Notes under the pieces: generated by a model
Told to the model about the DNA's origin: nothing
The model's input: the letters and a program-made list of their open reading frames with translations, nothing else
Databases searched by the model: none
Assembly (NCBI RefSeq): GCF_001984175.1
Contig: NZ_MTQP01000031.1
Coordinates: forward strand, 1-50,103
Length of the DNA: 50,103 nucleotides
Source of the DNA: Saccharothrix sp. ALI-22-I
GTDB lineage: Bacteria > Actinomycetota > Actinomycetes > Mycobacteriales > Pseudonocardiaceae
Reading direction: 5' to 3'
Program-made: the position numbers and the translations under genes
Part shown: positions 23,601 through 32,076 of the stretch, one piece after another
How the letters are laid out: the number at the start of each line of letters is the position of its first letter
How positions within the stretch are numbered: position 1 is the first letter of the stretch

Positions 23601-25927
23601 TCGTCGGGGCCGACAGCGGTGACCAGGCGTGGCAGACGCACAGCACTGCCACCGTCTCGGCGGACACCGTCGCCGACGCCGGTTTCAACCTCGCCGAGGC
23701 CAGGCTGAGGTGCGCCGAGCCGCGTGAGCCCGGTGCCGTGCTGGAGCGGCTGCACCAGGTCGGTGTCGCCGACAAGGGTTTCCCGTGGACGGTCGAGGCG
23801 TTGACGGCCGGCGCGGAGGAAGTGCTGGCCACCGTGCGGTCGCACCCCGAAGGTTCGGAGACGCCGGGCTGGGGCTCGGTGGTCGACGCGGTGCTCACCG
23901 TCGTGCCGCTGGTGTTCCCCGGTGACGTGGTGCTGCGGATGCCCGCGCACGTCGGCCGGGTCGTGCTCGCCGGACAACCGGTGACGAACGTGCTGATCCA
24001 CGTGCGGCTCGTCGCGGACGACACCGTGGACGTCGTGATCACCGATGAGCACGGGACCGTGCTGGGGGTGTTCGACGGTCTCCGGTACGGCACGTTGGAC
24101 GGTGACCAGGGCGCGCCGGTGAGCCCGCGCCGGCTGGTGCACCGGGTGGACTGGCAGGCCGTGGACGTCTCGGTGCCGCGCAAGCGCCCGCTCGGGACGG
24201 TCGCCGTGCTCGGGCCCCGCGCCGAAGCCGTGGCGCGGCAGTTGGAGACCTTCGACGTGCGGACCCGCGTGGTCGCGACCACCGACGAGTTGTCGCAGGT
24301 CGTGCCGGATCTCGGGCCTGGTGACGCGGTGCTGGTGGTCGCAGGGCCGGCGGTCGCAGGGCCGGCGGTCGCGGGGCACGACGGGCCGGTCGGTGCGGCG
24401 GCGGTCCGTTCGGCGTGGGACCTGGCGCGGACCGCCCAGCTCATCGCCGAGAACAACGGCACCCTGGCGCCCCGGCTGTGGGCGATCACGTCGGGCCAGG
24501 TGGAGGCATCGGACTTCGGCGGGCTCGACCAGGCCCCGGTGTGGGGGCTGGGCCGGATCATCGGCGGTGAGCACCCCGAGATGTGGGGAGGCGTGATCGA
24601 CCTCGACCCGGGTCGGGACGACCTCGGGCTCGGCGAGCTGGTGCGGGTGTTGCGCGCCCAGGTCGAGCCCGATGTGTTCGCCATCCGGAACGGCGAGGTG
24701 CTGGCCGCGCGCCTGGCCACGATCGACGAACAGCCGACGCGGCCGCCGTTCGAGTGCCGGGCCGACGCGACCTACGTGATCACCGGCGGTTTCGGTGTGC
24801 TCGGCCTGGAGATCGCGGGCTGGTTGGCGGGCCGGGGCGCTCGGCGGTTGGTGCTGGTCGGGCGTTCGACGGTGCCGCCGCGGGCCGAGTGGAACGACGT
24901 GCGGGACCCTGCCCTGCTGGAGCGCATCGCGGCGGTGCGTGCGCTGGAAGCCCAGGGCGTCACGGTGAAGCCGGTCGCGCTGGACATCACCGACCGGGAG
25001 CAGGCCGCGCGGCTGCTCGACCCGAACGCCCTGGACCTGCCTCCGATCCGCGGTGTCGTGCACGCCGCCGGTGTTCTCGACAACCGGATGCTGCGCAACC
25101 TCGACGAGACGTCGTTGCGGACGGTGTTGGCGCCGAAGGTCGAGGGCGCGCTGGTGCTGCACGAGCTGTTCCCCGCCGGTGAGCTGGACTTCTTCGTCCT
25201 GTTCTCCTCGATCGGCCAACTGCTCGGGCTCACCGGTCAGGCCAGCTACGCGTCGGCCAACGCGTTCCTGGACGCCCTCGCCCGGCACCGGGCGGCGACC
25301 GGCGATGCCGGTGCGGCGAGCTTGGCGTGGACGTCGTGGCGGGGGATGGGCATGGCGGTCAGCGACGTCGTGGACCAGGAGCTGCGCGACCGCGGGGTCG
25401 GCGACATCTCGGCCACGGAGGCGTTCAGCGCCTGGGAGTTCGCCGCGCGGTACGGGCTCGCGCACGCCGCGGTGCTCCGGGTGACCGAGCTGGAGCCGGG
25501 CGTCGCGCCGTTGCCGGTGCTCAGCGGGCTGGGCTTCGGCGCCACGGCCGGCGACGAAGCCAGCGGCTCGGGGGAGGACCTGGCCGCGCTCGACCCGGAG
25601 GAACTGCGGGCTCACCTGTTGGCACAGGTCGCCAAGGAGATCGGGGGCGAGCTGAAGATCGACGCCGAGCAGCTGGACGTCCGCCGTCCGCTCGGCGAGC
25701 TGGGGCTGGACTCGGTGATGACGCTGTCAATCCGGCGCAGGCTGGAGAAGCGGTTCCGGCTCAGCCTGCCCGCGACCCTGCTGTGGAACCACCCGACCGT
25801 GACGGCCATCGCCGACTACCTCGCCGACCAACTCGTGCCCTCCGACGAGGTCAGCCCCGAAGAGGAAGGCACCGAAGAGGAAGGCACGGACGACCCTGCT
25901 CCGCAGCTCACCGGAGTCGGTGGCTGA
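20654..25927 (+). CDS. Iterative type I PKS, 6-methylsalicylate-synthase type
   Basis: 1757 aa, ATG at 20654 with AGGGGAG upstream. Domain order: KS (1-430; VDTACSSSL with Cys175, VEAHGTGT, KGNIGHLEAG), AT (about 530-850; GHSVGEIAAAV with Ser621, VAFHSPQMD, which suits malonyl-CoA), DH (about 890-1150; HPVHGVEIIP, HxxxGxxxxP intact), KR (about 1370-1560; TGGFGVLGLEIAGWL, catalytic Tyr in QASYASANAF) and ACP (about 1640-1740; LGLDSVMTL with Ser1687). There is no ER and no thioesterase. This order and length are those of bacterial 6-methylsalicylate synthases such as ChlB1, which use one acetyl and three malonyl units and reduce once. Orsellinate synthases lack the KR, so 6-MSA is favoured. The KASIII-like gene 48 bp downstream is the expected release partner. 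A small in-frame duplication (VAGPA twice) lies at 24340-24370. Confidence 0.92.
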   Translation: MSAEPIAIVGMGCRLPGGVDSPAQLWDLLSAGRDAVTEIPPGRWDPYEVPGTESALAMRHTTRRGAFLSDAPAFDADFFGVTPREAEIMDPQQRLVLEVTWEALENAGIPPHGLAGSDTGVFVGVGSDDYGRQMLEDLPRIEAWTGIGAAFCAVANRVSYVLDLRGPSFAVDTACSSSLVAIHLACQSLRLGETSVAVAAGVNLIAGPGLTMVLDAAGATSPNGQSKPFDSTADGYGRGEGVGVVVLKRLADAERDGDRVLAVVRGTAVNQDGRTNGIMAPNGEAQAHVAWEALRNAGLDAHDVDYVEAHGTGTRAGDPVEAAALSSVYGQGRATDAPCLIGSIKGNIGHLEAGAGVAGVIKAVLALNHGEIPPNAVFSTPNPNIPWSTNGLRVVDEPTPWPVRGDVRRAAVSSFGYGGTVGHVVLEQAPQPTAKTGEIDGIGLFTLSGARETAVTEYAGKLADWLETDGRSTSLHDLSYTLLARRTHLPQRTAITANDRGSLISRLRALAGGQDDVDGVTSGTVLPGAPADPVWVFSGHGSQWFGMGAELLAENQVFADVIAEIDPIFVEEMGFSPLEVLVTGDYAEVDRIQPMIFAMQVALAEVWQSLGVRPGAVIGHSVGEIAAAVVTRVLSVADGARLVSRRSVLLRRVAGKGAMAMLGLPFQEVEQRLDSRSDVVAAIQSSDLSTVVAGEPAALAELCEQWTAEGLMVRKVSSDVAFHSPQMDPLLDELAAAAHDLTVNEPAITLYSTALPDPRSTEARDGAYWAANLRNPVRLGAAVTAAADDGHRIFLEISPHPVVAHSVSETLGEMRLSDVLVTGTLRRTKPEWETVLHNLALLHCAGAAVDFAGALPRGAVLTLPRIAWQHRPYWFTGSTRGRGGVGHDVAAENLLGARLDVAGAANLQVWQTTLDHDNRPYPGDHPVHGVEIIPAAVLLNTFLEAGATEALTDVALKVPVSVTARRELQVIRQDDTVRIASRIVGADSGDQAWQTHSTATVSADTVADAGFNLAEARLRCAEPREPGAVLERLHQVGVADKGFPWTVEALTAGAEEVLATVRSHPEGSETPGWGSVVDAVLTVVPLVFPGDVVLRMPAHVGRVVLAGQPVTNVLIHVRLVADDTVDVVITDEHGTVLGVFDGLRYGTLDGDQGAPVSPRRLVHRVDWQAVDVSVPRKRPLGTVAVLGPRAEAVARQLETFDVRTRVVATTDELSQVVPDLGPGDAVLVVAGPAVAGPAVAGHDGPVGAAAVRSAWDLARTAQLIAENNGTLAPRLWAITSGQVEASDFGGLDQAPVWGLGRIIGGEHPEMWGGVIDLDPGRDDLGLGELVRVLRAQVEPDVFAIRNGEVLAARLATIDEQPTRPPFECRADATYVITGGFGVLGLEIAGWLAGRGARRLVLVGRSTVPPRAEWNDVRDPALLERIAAVRALEAQGVTVKPVALDITDREQAARLLDPNALDLPPIRGVVHAAGVLDNRMLRNLDETSLRTVLAPKVEGALVLHELFPAGELDFFVLFSSIGQLLGLTGQASYASANAFLDALARHRAATGDAGAASLAWTSWRGMGMAVSDVVDQELRDRGVGDISATEAFSAWEFAARYGLAHAAVLRVTELEPGVAPLPVLSGLGFGATAGDEASGSGEDLAALDPEELRAHLLAQVAKEIGGELKIDAEQLDVRRPLGELGLDSVMTLSIRRRLEKRFRLSLPATLLWNHPTVTAIADYLADQLVPSDEVSPEEEGTEEEGTDDPAPQLTGVGG

Positions 25928-25975
25928 GCAACCCGACGCGACGCCGACCCGACCCGACCCCGACGGAGGGCACAC

Positions 25976-27010
25976 ATGCGCTACGACGATCTCCACATCG
26001 CCGGCCTCGGCTGGTTCCACCCCAAGACGGTGTCGGTGGAGGAAGCGGTGGCCGACGGGCGGTGCGAACCGGCCGCCGCTCAACGGACCCAGACCCGTCA
26101 CGTCGCGATCGCCGGTCCGGAGGACACCCAGCCGGACATGGCGGTGCGGGCCGGAAAGCAGGCACTCGTCCGCTCCGGGCACCGGCCCGAGGACGTCGAC
26201 CTGCTGCTGCACGCGGTGGCCAACTACAACGGGCTCGACGGGTGGAACGCCGCGTCCTTCGTGCAGCACCGCGTCCTCGGGCGCAGCGGGGTCTCCTACG
26301 AGATCCGGCAACTCTCCAACGGCGGCGTCGCGTCCATCCAGCTCGCCGCCGCCTACCTCGAAGGCCGACCCGGCCGAGCCGCCATGATCACCGCGAGCGA
26401 CAAGTTCACCGAGCCCGCGTGGAACAGGTGGCGCTCCAGCGCCGGACTGCTGTTCGCCGACGGCGCGTCGGCCGTCGTGCTGTCACGCCGTGGCGGCTTC
26501 GCCCGGGTGCTGTCCGCGGTGACGGTCTCCGACCCCGAGTTGGAAGGGCTCCAGCGCGGCAACCAACCCTTCCACGACTACGCCGACCCGGCCCAGTACC
26601 CGGTGGAGCTGGAGGCGCGAACGCTGGAGTTCTCCGACCTGATGCCGTTGGACGAGAGCGGCCCCCGGCGTGCGGCGGGCATGCGGCGTGCGGCGAACCA
26701 GGCACTGGCCGAGGCGGACACCGCGATCGAGGACATCCGCCGGTTCGTCGCACCCAACTTCGGCTTCGAGCTGATGCGCCTGTCCTGCCTGGTGCCGCTG
26801 GGCATCGAACTGGAGCGCACCACTTGGGAGTGGGGCAGCCAAGTCGGCCACACCGGCGCCGCCGACCAGTTCGCCGGCCTGAGCCACCTGGTCGAGACGG
26901 GTGCGGTCGAAGCCGGTGACCGGGTCATGGTCGTCGGCGTCGGCGGCGGCTTCAACTGGACGGCGGCCGTCGTCGAGATCACGGAGGTGCCGGACTGGTC
27001 GGAGCGCTGA
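25976..27010 (+). CDS. KASIII-like acyltransferase, active-site Cys replaced by Ser
   Basis: 344 aa, ATG at 25976 with GGAGGG upstream. The thiolase fold resembles FabH, but the nucleophile position reads RQLSNGG (Ser114) where FabH has Cys. The FabH His-Gln-Ala-Asn box is lost (FVAPNFG), and the second-half Asn is a His in VGHTGAAD (His292, Asp297). A Ser-His-Asp arrangement of this kind is known in KASIII-like acyltransferases (ChlB3, DpsC-like; CerJ keeps Cys) that move an acyl group from a PKS carrier protein to another carrier, a sugar or an aglycone rather than condensing. The gene directly follows the PKS, so it should take the 6-MSA-type acyl group from the PKS ACP. Its acceptor is unknown. 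The 3' end overlaps the convergent SARP gene by 32 bp. Confidence 0.88.
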   Translation: MRYDDLHIAGLGWFHPKTVSVEEAVADGRCEPAAAQRTQTRHVAIAGPEDTQPDMAVRAGKQALVRSGHRPEDVDLLLHAVANYNGLDGWNAASFVQHRVLGRSGVSYEIRQLSNGGVASIQLAAAYLEGRPGRAAMITASDKFTEPAWNRWRSSAGLLFADGASAVVLSRRGGFARVLSAVTVSDPELEGLQRGNQPFHDYADPAQYPVELEARTLEFSDLMPLDESGPRRAAGMRRAANQALAEADTAIEDIRRFVAPNFGFELMRLSCLVPLGIELERTTWEWGSQVGHTGAADQFAGLSHLVETGAVEAGDRVMVVGVGGGFNWTAAVVEITEVPDWSER

Positions 27011-28781
27011 CCCGCGACAGCACGCGCCGACCGGCCACGGCGTGCAGGCGGACGAGATCGGGGAAGCGGAACCAGGCCGTGCCGGAGGGTTTCACGCCGA
27101 CGATGTGCAGCAGGTGCGCGTCGACCAACGCCTCCATCAGCCGCTCCGCCGCTCGTTCCGGGACGTCCAGCACGGTCGCGGCGGTGGCTATGTCGAAGCG
27201 GTTCGCGCCGAACGCCTCGCAGAGCGCTTCCAGGGACCGGCCTTCGAACGAGCCCAGCCGGGCGCGGGCCGAGTCCAGGCGGGCGCGGATGTCGAGGGCG
27301 CCGGTGTGCAACTCCGCCAGGCGTTGGGACTCCACGGCCAGCCGTGCGGCGAACTTCGACAGCGGCCACACCGGGCGTGACAGCAGCTTCTCGGCCGCCG
27401 TGCGCACCGCGAACGGCGAGCGGTCGCACATCGTGACTACGCGGCGGGCGTCGTCCGGGTGGGCGGCGATTCTGGCGGGACCGAGGACGGCGGACAGCAG
27501 CGCGACGCCGTCCTCGACCGGCAGCGGTCCCAACTCGACCGTCGAGGTGACCGGCAGGCCGCGCAACCGCACGCGGGAGGTGAGCAGTGCCGCACAACCC
27601 GGCCCCGCCGGGAGCAGCGGCACGACCTGCTCCACCGACGCGGCGTCGTCCAGCAGCACCAGCAGCCTGCGGTCGGCGACCAGGCTGCGGAACAACTGGG
27701 ACCGGTCGTCGGTGTCGGCGGGTTGGCGGTCCACCGGCACCCCCAACGCCAACAGGAACGACCGCAGCACGTTCCCCGGATCGGCCGGCTCGTCGTCGGC
27801 GCTGTGCAACGAAGCCATCAGCTGTCCGTCCGGAAACGCGGAACGCACCGAGTGGCCGACCCGGACCGCGAACGCCGTCTTGCCGATCCCGGCCTGCCCG
27901 ATCACGGCGACGAGCGGCACCACCCGGCGCGGCTCGTCGGCCCGCAGGGTTGGCACGACCGACGCCATCTCCGCGCCCCGACCCACGAAATCCACGATGT
28001 CGAACGGCAGTTGTGCCGGTACGACACGGCGTTCGGCCGCGGGAGGCGCGTCCCGCAACAGTTCCCGGTACAGCACCTGGAGGCGGCCGGACGGCTCCAG
28101 GCCGAGTTCGTCCACGAGGTGCCGCCGCAACCGCTGGTAGGCGGTGAGGGCTTCACCCCGACGTCCCGCCCGGTGCGCGGCGGTCATGAGCTGGGCGGTG
28201 AACTCCTCGTGCGACGGGTGCTCGGCCACGAGCGCGGCCAGTTCGGGCAGCAACGCCCGGTGCTCGCCGCGGGACAGATCGGCGTCGATCCGCTGCTCCA
28301 GCACCACCAGCCTGCGGTCGTCCAGCAGCACCCGCCTGGCCTCCAGCACCGGACCGGCGTTCAGGCCCTCCAACGGCGTACCCGACCACAGGTCGAGGGC
28401 CTGGGTCAGCAACTCCGCGGCACGCGCCGGATCACCGCCCCTCAGCGCCGCCTGTCCCCGGGCCGCCAGGTCCTCGAACCGCCACAGGTCCAGCTGGTCC
28501 TCGGCCAGCCTCATCAGGTAGCCGCGCGGGTGGGTCTCGACCGACCCGCCCGCTTCCGGCCCCAGGGCCCGGCGGAGTTGGTAGACGTAGGTCTGCACGG
28601 TCTGCCGGGCCCGCTTCGACGGCGCGGTGGTCCACAGCTCGTCCACGATGGTGCTGGTCGACACGACGTGGTTGGCGTTGAGGAGCAACAGGGCCAGCAG
28701 GCGCTGCGGCATCATCGCGCTCGGCACCTGGTGGTCGGCCGCGCCGTGCACCGCCAGCGGCCCCAGAACCGAGAAGTGCAT
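26979..28781 (-). CDS. SARP/AfsR-type activator with NB-ARC ATPase
   Basis: 600 aa from the ATG at 28781 (MHFSVLGPLAVHG), preceded by GGGGGA; an upstream frame extension lacks a binding site. Residues 1-95 are the OmpR-like winged helix of SARP regulators (LLALLLLNANHVVSTSTIVD, ARQTVQTYVYQLRRALG). The bacterial transcriptional activation domain follows to about 250 (DLWSGTPLEGL, VDELGLEPSGRL). An NB-ARC/STAND ATPase has its P-loop VIGQAGIGKTAFA near 303, a Walker B-like LLVLLDDAASVEQV and LLTSRVRLRGLP. The C-terminal part is helical without the AfsR TPR array. SARPs activate antibiotic clusters by binding heptamer repeats near -35. It is transcribed after the BlaI gene, 46 bp away. Confidence 0.92.
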   Translation of the reverse strand: MHFSVLGPLAVHGAADHQVPSAMMPQRLLALLLLNANHVVSTSTIVDELWTTAPSKRARQTVQTYVYQLRRALGPEAGGSVETHPRGYLMRLAEDQLDLWRFEDLAARGQAALRGGDPARAAELLTQALDLWSGTPLEGLNAGPVLEARRVLLDDRRLVVLEQRIDADLSRGEHRALLPELAALVAEHPSHEEFTAQLMTAAHRAGRRGEALTAYQRLRRHLVDELGLEPSGRLQVLYRELLRDAPPAAERRVVPAQLPFDIVDFVGRGAEMASVVPTLRADEPRRVVPLVAVIGQAGIGKTAFAVRVGHSVRSAFPDGQLMASLHSADDEPADPGNVLRSFLLALGVPVDRQPADTDDRSQLFRSLVADRRLLVLLDDAASVEQVVPLLPAGPGCAALLTSRVRLRGLPVTSTVELGPLPVEDGVALLSAVLGPARIAAHPDDARRVVTMCDRSPFAVRTAAEKLLSRPVWPLSKFAARLAVESQRLAELHTGALDIRARLDSARARLGSFEGRSLEALCEAFGANRFDIATAATVLDVPERAAERLMEALVDAHLLHIVGVKPSGTAWFRFPDLVRLHAVAGRRVLSRVSAPTSPAPP

Positions 28782-28827
28782 CGCATTCCCCCAATGTGGT
28801 GCGGCAGTGTGGTTCGGCTGCAGTGGG

Positions 28828-29316
28828 CTACCCGGCGATCCACCTCGTCCAGTCACCGGTGTCGTTCCCGCCCGGAGCCGGCGGCCGGGGCGTGTCCGGA
28901 CCGAAGTAGACGTCGGTCCACGGCCGGGCGGGCTCGGCGGGATCGGGCCGGCAGGCGCGGTGCTCGGCCGGGTGGACGGTTCTCAGCACGGACTGGAGCC
29001 GGCGGAGGAACACCGGGTTGGTGGCGGCGAGTCGGAGTATGTGCGCCAACGCCGCGTCGCCGTGGTCGGCCAGGAGCCGCAGCACGGCCAGTTCGGTCTC
29101 GTCCCGGGCAGTCGCCTCGTAGCGGTGCCGTGGGCCCGACTCGTGGCGGGCGACGGCGCCCTTGTCGGTCAACCTCCGCAACACCGTCATGATCGTCGTG
29201 TAGGCCAGTGGCCGGTCCCGCTGCGCGTTCACGCGTTCCAGCACTTCCCGCACGGTTCGCGGGGCCGCCGCCGACCACAGCACCTGAAGTACCTCGCGCT
29301 CCAACGTCGCGCGCAT
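28828..29316 (-). CDS. BlaI/MecI/CopY-type repressor
   Basis: 162 aa, ATG at 29316 with GGGAGGAG upstream. The N-terminal 75 residues form the BlaI winged helix (LEREVLQVLWSAAAPRTVRE, LAYTTIMTVLRRLTDKGAV, RHRYEATARDE). The short helical tail would dimerise. BlaI-type proteins bind TACA/TGTA-type palindromes and are usually inactivated by a BlaR-type sensor protease or by copper or other signals; no BlaR gene is in the window. It is read together with the SARP gene and lies divergent from the LAL gene, so it may gate the cluster's own activators. Its C-terminus carries an extra Pro-rich tail (RPPAPGGND). Confidence 0.85.
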   Translation of the reverse strand: MRATLEREVLQVLWSAAAPRTVREVLERVNAQRDRPLAYTTIMTVLRRLTDKGAVARHESGPRHRYEATARDETELAVLRLLADHGDAALAHILRLAATNPVFLRRLQSVLRTVHPAEHRACRPDPAEPARPWTDVYFGPDTPRPPAPGGNDTGDWTRWIAG

Positions 29317-29615
29317 CCGTCGCTCCTCCCGGTTCTCCGCCCGGTTCTCCGCCCGACCGCCGCGATCGTCCGGAGAAGGTACCCAACGGGGGTTCGGTTT
29401 TGTACTGTGCTGGGCAGGACGCCGCGCGAGTCGTCAGCGAGGGTGAACCGGTCGGAACGGTTTCCGGTCGGAACGTCGTGCGGAGCGGGTACGGGGGCCC
29501 ACTGCGTCTTGGCGCCAACGGTGACGTTGCGAGGCAAGTCGTGCGCCTCCAGCCTGTTCCTGTGCCACTGCGGCACGCGGAGTCTTCCTGGGTTGGATGG
29601 GGGAACGTGGGGGAC
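29317..29615. promoter_or_regulatory. Divergent promoter region between BlaI and LAL genes
   Basis: About 300 bp without a gene. Near 29330-29358 the unit cccggttctccg is repeated in tandem. At about 29380-29412 lies the least GC-rich part (ggtaccc ... ggttttgtactgtgc), the likely promoter of the LAL gene. GGGGGA precedes its ATG at 29616. An in-frame extension of the LAL frame to 29208 runs through the BlaI gene and has no protein character. Confidence 0.45.
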
Positions 29616-32045
29616 ATGCCTTCGACATCAGCGGTTTTACCCGACCGGCGCACCGAGCTGGCCGCCGTCTTCGAGCGGTTGGAGCAGGTCGCCCGGGGTG
29701 CGAACACCGCGATCGTGGTCGCCGGCGGCCCGGGGATGGGCAAGAGCACCCTGCTTCGGCAATCCGTAGAAGCGGCGCTGGAGCGCGGGTTCCACGTGGT
29801 GCGCAACCTGCCGGACCACAGCGGGGTGGAAGTCCTCGGCGAGCTGCCGGTGTCGTTCTCCGAGGAGGGGTGCCGGTTCCCGGTGGCACGGCTGCCGCGT
29901 TGGCTGGACGACCTCTCCGACTCGCGCCGGCCGGTGCTCGTGGCGCTGGACGACTTCGAGAAGTTGCCGGACTCGGCGCAGCGCACGCTCGACGGGTTGG
30001 CGTCCGCCGCCGCGTCGGTCCTGTGGATCGCCACGACCTGCGCCGAACACGTGGAGTTGGCCGAACGCCTCGACGCGGTGACGATCGAGCTGGCCCCCTG
30101 GTCGTCGGCGACGGTGGCCGAACGGGTCGTGGACCGGTTCGGCGCACCGCCCGGCCGACACCTCGTGCAGCTGCTCCGGCGTGCGGCGGGCGTGCCCGCG
30201 TTCGTCGTCGCCCTGCTGGAAGGGCTGGAGGTCGAAGGGCGCCTTCGGGTCGCCGAAGGCGAGGTCCGGCTCCGCTCGACCCAGTTGCCCGGCCGGGTGC
30301 ACGAACTGGTCCACCGGCGTCTCAACTCGCTGTCGTCCAAGGCGTGGCAGGTGCTCCGGGTCGCCTCGATGCTCGGCAGGCACTTCGAGCTCTCCCAGGT
30401 GTCCGATCTGCTCGGTGAGCGCACCGCGATGCTGTTGCCCGAACTGGACGAGATACTGGCGGCCGGTGTCCTCAGGTCGGAAGGCGACTGCTTCGCGTTC
30501 CAGTACGACCTGGTGTGGGAGGTCGTGGTCGAGTCCATTCCGAAACTGGTCCGGCGCGCGTTGAGCGACGACATCGACCGGGCCAGGGCCGGGCACGACG
30601 ACGCCACCCCGCGCGGGCAGGTGCGCGCGGTCGAAGCGGAGGAGACGGCCCGCGGCTCCCACGCCGTGCTGGCCGTCGGCGCGCTCGCGGCTTCCGGTCG
30701 GTACGCCGAGGCGGTCGAGGTCGCCAGGGACACGCTGGCGCACCCGGTGAACCCCACGTCGGCCGCGGAGTTGCGCGGTCTGCTGGCCCACCTGGTGCTG
30801 TGGCGGGGCGACGCGAAGGAAGCGGTCGCGTTGGCCAACGAGGTCGTGGCCGAGGGGTCGGCGCCCGATGGCACCGCCGCCGCAGCCGTCGCCGTCCGGC
30901 TGCTCGCGCTGTCCCTGGCGGACCACCGGCACGCGCAGCACGAGGCGGGGCAGGTGCTCGCCGCGCGGACACCGGCCGGTTCCACCGATGCGCTCATGGC
31001 CACGGCGGTGCTGGCGGACACCGGCTGGGCGGCCGGTGACCTGGTCGGTGGGCTCGGCCTGGCGCGCGACGCGGTGCGGGAAGGGCGTGAGCACCCGTGG
31101 TGGGGCGCTTGGCTTTCGCTCGGGCTCGCCGACAAGTTGGGCCAGCTCGGTGAGTTCGGTGAGGCGGAAGCCGTGCTGGACTCGGTGGGGCGCGACAACG
31201 ACCAGTGGACGTTGGCGGCCGGCTGCGGGCGCGGCGGGATCGAACGGGCGCGGCTGCTGGTTCGCGCGGGCCGGTGGTCGGACGCGGTGGCGCAGGTGCG
31301 TGCCGCGCTCGGCACGGCGAAGGAGAGCGGGTCCCCGGTCGTCGTGCCCGCCGCGCTCGCGGTGTTGGCCAAGGTGGCTCTGGCCACTGACGACCTGCCC
31401 GCCGCCGTGCAGCACGTCCGGCACGCCGCCGCGGTCGCGGCCGAGGCTTCGGTCGTGCCGTCGATCTCGTGCGACTGGGCCGACCTGCGGCTGGTGGCGG
31501 CGACGCACGGCACGCGGGCCGCCGTGCACGCGCTGGAAACCCGGCTGACCGGGCTGGTCACGTCACCGGCGCTGTTCGTCGAGGAACCGGGCGCCGCGGC
31601 GTGGCTGGTCGCGCTGGCCCGCGCGGTGGGCAACACCGAGTTGGCCAGGACATCGCTGGACATGATCGAGCACCTGGCCACCGCCAACTCCTGCTTCGAC
31701 GCGATCCAGACCGCCGCGGCGCACGCCCGGGGGGTGCAGGAGAGCGATCCCGACCTGCTGGACCGCGCGGCCCGACGGCACGTCGACGCGTGGGCCGCCG
31801 ACCAGGCGCGCGAGGACCTGCTCGCACTCGACCGCCCACCCGCGGCGCCCCGCCACCGCGAGCCGGAGTGGAACCGGCTCACCGACACCCAGCGCACCAT
31901 CGCGTTGCTGGCGGGCTCTGGCCTGACCAACCAGCAGATCGCGAACCGGGTACTCCTGTCACCGCACACGGTGAACTACCACCTCCGAGGGATGTACCGA
32001 AGGCTGGGCATCTCCTCACGGGTCGAACTCGCCCGCTTCGTATGA
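29616..32045 (+). CDS. LuxR-family LAL regulator
   Basis: 809 aa from the ATG at 29616 (GGGGGAC just upstream). An N-terminal AAA/STAND ATPase begins with FERLEQVARGANTAIVVAGG and the Walker A loop GPGMGKSTLLRQ (Lys43), with a Walker B-like RPVLVALDDFEKL. The centre (about 330-740) is alpha-helical and TPR-like. The C-terminal LuxR helix-turn-helix reads LTDTQRTIALLAGSGLTNQQ, then VNYHLRGMYRRLGISSRVEL. LAL proteins are pathway-specific activators in actinomycete polyketide clusters. It lies between the SARP/BlaI pair and the 3-hydroxyanthranilate genes, which run toward it on the opposite strand; the stop is 31 bp from the phzD stop. Confidence 0.92.
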   Translation: MPSTSAVLPDRRTELAAVFERLEQVARGANTAIVVAGGPGMGKSTLLRQSVEAALERGFHVVRNLPDHSGVEVLGELPVSFSEEGCRFPVARLPRWLDDLSDSRRPVLVALDDFEKLPDSAQRTLDGLASAAASVLWIATTCAEHVELAERLDAVTIELAPWSSATVAERVVDRFGAPPGRHLVQLLRRAAGVPAFVVALLEGLEVEGRLRVAEGEVRLRSTQLPGRVHELVHRRLNSLSSKAWQVLRVASMLGRHFELSQVSDLLGERTAMLLPELDEILAAGVLRSEGDCFAFQYDLVWEVVVESIPKLVRRALSDDIDRARAGHDDATPRGQVRAVEAEETARGSHAVLAVGALAASGRYAEAVEVARDTLAHPVNPTSAAELRGLLAHLVLWRGDAKEAVALANEVVAEGSAPDGTAAAAVAVRLLALSLADHRHAQHEAGQVLAARTPAGSTDALMATAVLADTGWAAGDLVGGLGLARDAVREGREHPWWGAWLSLGLADKLGQLGEFGEAEAVLDSVGRDNDQWTLAAGCGRGGIERARLLVRAGRWSDAVAQVRAALGTAKESGSPVVVPAALAVLAKVALATDDLPAAVQHVRHAAAVAAEASVVPSISCDWADLRLVAATHGTRAAVHALETRLTGLVTSPALFVEEPGAAAWLVALARAVGNTELARTSLDMIEHLATANSCFDAIQTAAAHARGVQESDPDLLDRAARRHVDAWAADQAREDLLALDRPPAAPRHREPEWNRLTDTQRTIALLAGSGLTNQQIANRVLLSPHTVNYHLRGMYRRLGISSRVELARFV

Positions 32046-32076
32046 CCCGCGCGCGACCGGGGTCGTGCGTGATCGT

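Noticed and set aside
20582..25615. A 1677-codon open frame on the minus strand opposite the PKS gene
   Set aside because: It is the antisense shadow of the GC-rich PKS frame: composition is dominated by Arg, Gly, His, Asp and Val with no domain, and the PKS frame on the plus strand is unambiguous.
29208..29615. An N-terminal extension of the LAL regulator starting at 29208
   Set aside because: The extension overlaps the BlaI gene, is Pro/Arg-rich without motif, and a good GGGGGA site precedes the ATG at 29616, where family homology begins.
28853..31969. A 1038-codon minus-strand frame opposite the LAL regulator
   Set aside because: Ser/Arg/Ala-rich low-complexity antisense frame without motifs; the LAL protein with Walker A and LuxR HTH is on the plus strand.
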